Assembly (NCBI RefSeq): GCF_048820975.1
Contig: NZ_JBMEUF010000001.1
Span: forward strand, 310,001-374,000
Origin: Glaciecola sp048820975
GTDB taxonomy: Bacteria > Pseudomonadota > Gammaproteobacteria > Enterobacterales > Alteromonadaceae
Direction of reading: 5' to 3'
DNA: 64,000 bases
Positions within the stretch are counted from its first letter, which is position 1. Each line of letters opens with the position of its first letter. The notes below the pieces were generated by a model. The model had not been told where the DNA came from. It made no database searches and saw nothing but the letters and a program-made list of their open reading frames with translations. A program made the position numbers and the translations under genes. Of this stretch, positions 62,009 to 64,000 are shown one piece after another.

Positions 62009-62986
62009 GCTTTCTAACATTTTCATACTATATGGGTTGAGTGTTTTCTTTGCGTTCTCAATTTCGCTAAATTTAACCGCCACTGGGATAGCACTTCTTA
62101 CTCCAGCCATAACCCCCTTACTTCCTCTCATTAATTCTTCAACTGCAAAGTCACCTAATTTACTGGCTAGTAGGCGGTCTTGCCATACTGGCGAACCACC
62201 GCGCTGCACATGGCCTAAAGTGAGTATTCGAACAGCTACGCCGGTTTCGGCATGCAAGGAGTCTTTTAAAATTTCCAAACCGCCTGGCCATATGTTCTCT
62301 GTTACCACTATAATGTGCGAAGAGTTCGCCCTATGATGACGGCGTTTATCCAGTTTATCTAAAATCTTAACCAGCTCTTCGGCTGCCGAAGTAAACGTTT
62401 CAGGCAGTAACACGTGGTCAGCACCGCTAGATATAGCAGAATTTAAGGCAATAAAACCGGCTTCTCTGCCCATTACATCGACTAAAAATATTCTTTCGAA
62501 TGCCTCTGCTGTGTCACGAACTTTATCGAGTGACTCAACCGCAGTTTGAATAGCCGTGTGGTATCCAATTGTGTAGTCAGTTCCAGCTATGTCGTTGTCA
62601 ATTGTACCGGGTACACCAATAACGGGTTTATCCCACATGCTTTGAAGTTTTTCAGCGCCTTTGAATGAGCCATTACCACCAATTATAATTAGGCCATCAA
62701 TATCAGCATCATTTAGGTTTTTGGCCGCTTGCTTAATGTATTCATCTTGCTTAAATTTTTCGCATCGAGCACTATGTAAAAGTGTACCGCCACGCTGAAT
62801 TAAATTGTGTACCATGCTTGGGTGTAAAATCATGTTGTCTTGATTAATCAAACCTATGTAGCCCGATTTATAGCCAAGCACTTCAACATTGTGGTGTTCA
62901 CAGCGTAAACATATTGCCCGAATACAAGCGTTCATGCCAGGTGCATCGCCACCAGAAGTAAGTACTGCAACTTTTTTTATGGTCAT
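61991..62986 (-). CDS. pfkA: 6-phosphofructokinase
   Basis: 331 residues (E. coli 320). LTSGGDAPGMNA (ATP), PGTIDNDIAGTD (catalytic Asp130 with Asp132), MGREAGF, GHVQRGGSP. The residue after GGN (Gly106) and the PG before TIDND point to the ATP-dependent type, not the pyrophosphate type. The nucleotide loop reads GGNGS (103-107) where E. coli has GGDGS, so the Mg-contacting aspartate is replaced by Asn105. AAGGA precedes the ATG. Phosphorylates fructose 6-phosphate in glycolysis. Confidence 0.93.
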   Translation of the reverse strand: MTIKKVAVLTSGGDAPGMNACIRAICLRCEHHNVEVLGYKSGYIGLINQDNMILHPSMVHNLIQRGGTLLHSARCEKFKQDEYIKQAAKNLNDADIDGLIIIGGNGSFKGAEKLQSMWDKPVIGVPGTIDNDIAGTDYTIGYHTAIQTAVESLDKVRDTAEAFERIFLVDVMGREAGFIALNSAISSGADHVLLPETFTSAAEELVKILDKLDKRRHHRANSSHIIVVTENIWPGGLEILKDSLHAETGVAVRILTLGHVQRGGSPVWQDRLLASKLGDFAVEELMRGSKGVMAGVRSAIPVAVKFSEIENAKKTLNPYSMKMLESITLLG

Positions 62987-63054
62987 TTGAATCCTTTTTA
63001 AAAGGTAGAGTCGTAATTAGGATATACAAAATAAAAATAAAGGAGAACCAGCGT

Positions 63055-63897
63055 ATGAAAAAAATCGTTATATTATTATGCGTGTTGATGATTAGCGCTT
63101 GCTCTACTCGGTTTGCATACAATAACATTGATTGGCTTGTGTATTGGTATTTAGATGATTATGTAGAACTTAGCAGTAAGCAAGAAGATCAATTTGATGA
63201 AATGCTGGCAAAATGGATGCAGTGGCACAAGGCGCAAGAACTGCCTAAATATAAGCAACAGTTACAAGATATTATTAAAGAAGTAGAGCAAGACCAGCTT
63301 GACCCGTCAAAATTTGTAGCACACCGTGAAAGAGCAAGGTCACACTGGGAGCGGGCGCGAAGCTACGTAGCCCCAGATATAGTAACCCTAGCTAAAACCT
63401 TAGATGAAGAACAAATTGAATACTTCTTTAATGCTTTAGAAAAGCAAAATAAGGAAGATGAAGAAGAGATATTTGAAAATAAGGAGCGCTCTGATGAGAA
63501 GCGCAAAGAACGCTGGATTAAGCGCAATCAAAAAAATGTGAAAGGATGGATAGGTAAGTTACAGCCTGAGCAAAAAGAATTCATTGAAACGTATACAGAG
63601 CGGTTTGAATCTACCAGCGTATTGTGGCTTGAATACCGCCGTGAGTATCAAAGAGCATTAAAAGCCGTATTTGATAACCCTGAACGTGGCGCTAAGTTTG
63701 AAGCCGCATTGCTTGAACTAATTATCAATCCAGAACAGTATAGAAGCGAAGCGTTTAATCAAATTACCCAAAGCAACATTGAAGCAAGCAGCGAATATTT
63801 TTTAGGCTTGCTCGCATTAAGCTCTAACAAGCAAAAAGAAAAACTAGTGGATGAAATTAATGACCTTATTGAAGATGTTGAATACTTAGCCAAATAA
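63055..63897 (+). CDS. DUF6279 family lipoprotein
   Basis: 280 residues, lipoprotein signal MKKIVILLCVLMISAC (Cys16), AAGGAG nine bases upstream. FAYNNIDWLVYWYLDDYVELSSKQEDQFD is the family opening; the rest is highly charged helix (KQNKEDEEEIFENKERSDEKRKERWIKRN at about 130-160), with coiled-coil character. Function unknown. Divergent from pfkA, 68 bases between starts. Confidence 0.88.
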   Translation: MKKIVILLCVLMISACSTRFAYNNIDWLVYWYLDDYVELSSKQEDQFDEMLAKWMQWHKAQELPKYKQQLQDIIKEVEQDQLDPSKFVAHRERARSHWERARSYVAPDIVTLAKTLDEEQIEYFFNALEKQNKEDEEEIFENKERSDEKRKERWIKRNQKNVKGWIGKLQPEQKEFIETYTERFESTSVLWLEYRREYQRALKAVFDNPERGAKFEAALLELIINPEQYRSEAFNQITQSNIEASSEYFLGLLALSSNKQKEKLVDEINDLIEDVEYLAK

Positions 63898-64000
63898 AAA
63901 GTGAGTAGGGCATAATTCTAAGACAGCAGAAAGCCCATTTATTTTAATCATTGTCAAAAGGGCTGACAGCACCTGATGCATGTTGACCCAATACGTGTGT

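Noticed and set aside
1..64000. CRISPR arrays, tRNA/rRNA genes, insertion sequences or prophage
   Set aside because: No regularly spaced repeats, cloverleaf-like or rRNA sequence, or transposase/integrase reading frame was recognised.

Overview
The window looks like a chromosomal segment of a marine gammaproteobacterium, most probably an Alteromonadaceae member (Alteromonas/Glaciecola/Paraglaciecola/Catenovulum-like). The reasons are an AT-rich composition, a SucB with two lipoyl domains, a starch/maltodextrin locus built on a TonB receptor and a LacI regulator, PEP-CTERM components, VolA-type lipase and the yejL/yejM/yejK neighbourhood. This assignment is inferred from gene content; no rRNA or tRNA gene was recognised. 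No phage, insertion sequence or CRISPR array was recognised either.

Layout. 1-6110: end of the TCA block (sucA, 5'-truncated by the window edge, then sucB, sucC, sucD). 6173-7914: a small membrane protein and an MscS-type channel. 8239-15790: TonB-dependent receptor plus a very large pullulanase lipoprotein. 15791-21970: a PEP-CTERM-associated module (GNAT acyltransferase, ThiF/E1-like enzyme, a sigma-54-driven PEP-CTERM protein and the TPR lipoprotein PrsT). 22057-24597: helicase HrpB. 24705-33655: second half of the maltodextrin locus (GH13 lipoprotein, GH31 enzyme, MFS sugar transporter, LacI regulator), interrupted by a divergent DJ-1/LysR pair. 33860-42912: housekeeping and envelope genes (glnS, yciK, VolA-like lipase, sohB, Nif3-like, cmoM, glutathione peroxidase). 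43171-49887: a signalling cluster with an ethylene-receptor-like histidine kinase, a Rcp1-like receiver, a receiver-GGDEF-EAL protein and a receiver-TPR protein. 50089-54824: valine catabolism (mmsA, acyl-CoA dehydrogenase, 3-hydroxyisobutyryl-CoA hydrolase, mmsB) behind a LiuR-like operator. 54834-63897: yejM-like/yejL, divergent yejK, a double T-fold QueD-like protein, M23 and M61 peptidases, a DUF962 protein, pfkA and a DUF6279 lipoprotein. The last 103 bases hold nothing I can support.

How the parts work together. The same 14-base near-palindrome, TGAATACGTATG(C/T)A, occurs in front of the receptor-pullulanase operon (8080), the amylase-GH31 operon (24625) and the sugar transporter (30969). 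With the LacI-family gene at 32630-33655 this makes a coherent maltodextrin regulon: outer-membrane uptake, pullulan/starch cleavage, remodelling by GH31 and import by an MFS carrier. The PEP-CTERM module and hrpB sit between its two halves.

The most interesting items are the pairing of an autoinducer-synthase-like acyltransferase with an E1-like activating enzyme next to a sigma-54-controlled PEP-CTERM protein; the kinase whose membrane domain keeps the copper/ethylene-binding residues of plant ETR1; and the three-site LacI regulon. Most genes here are ordinary, well-known families.
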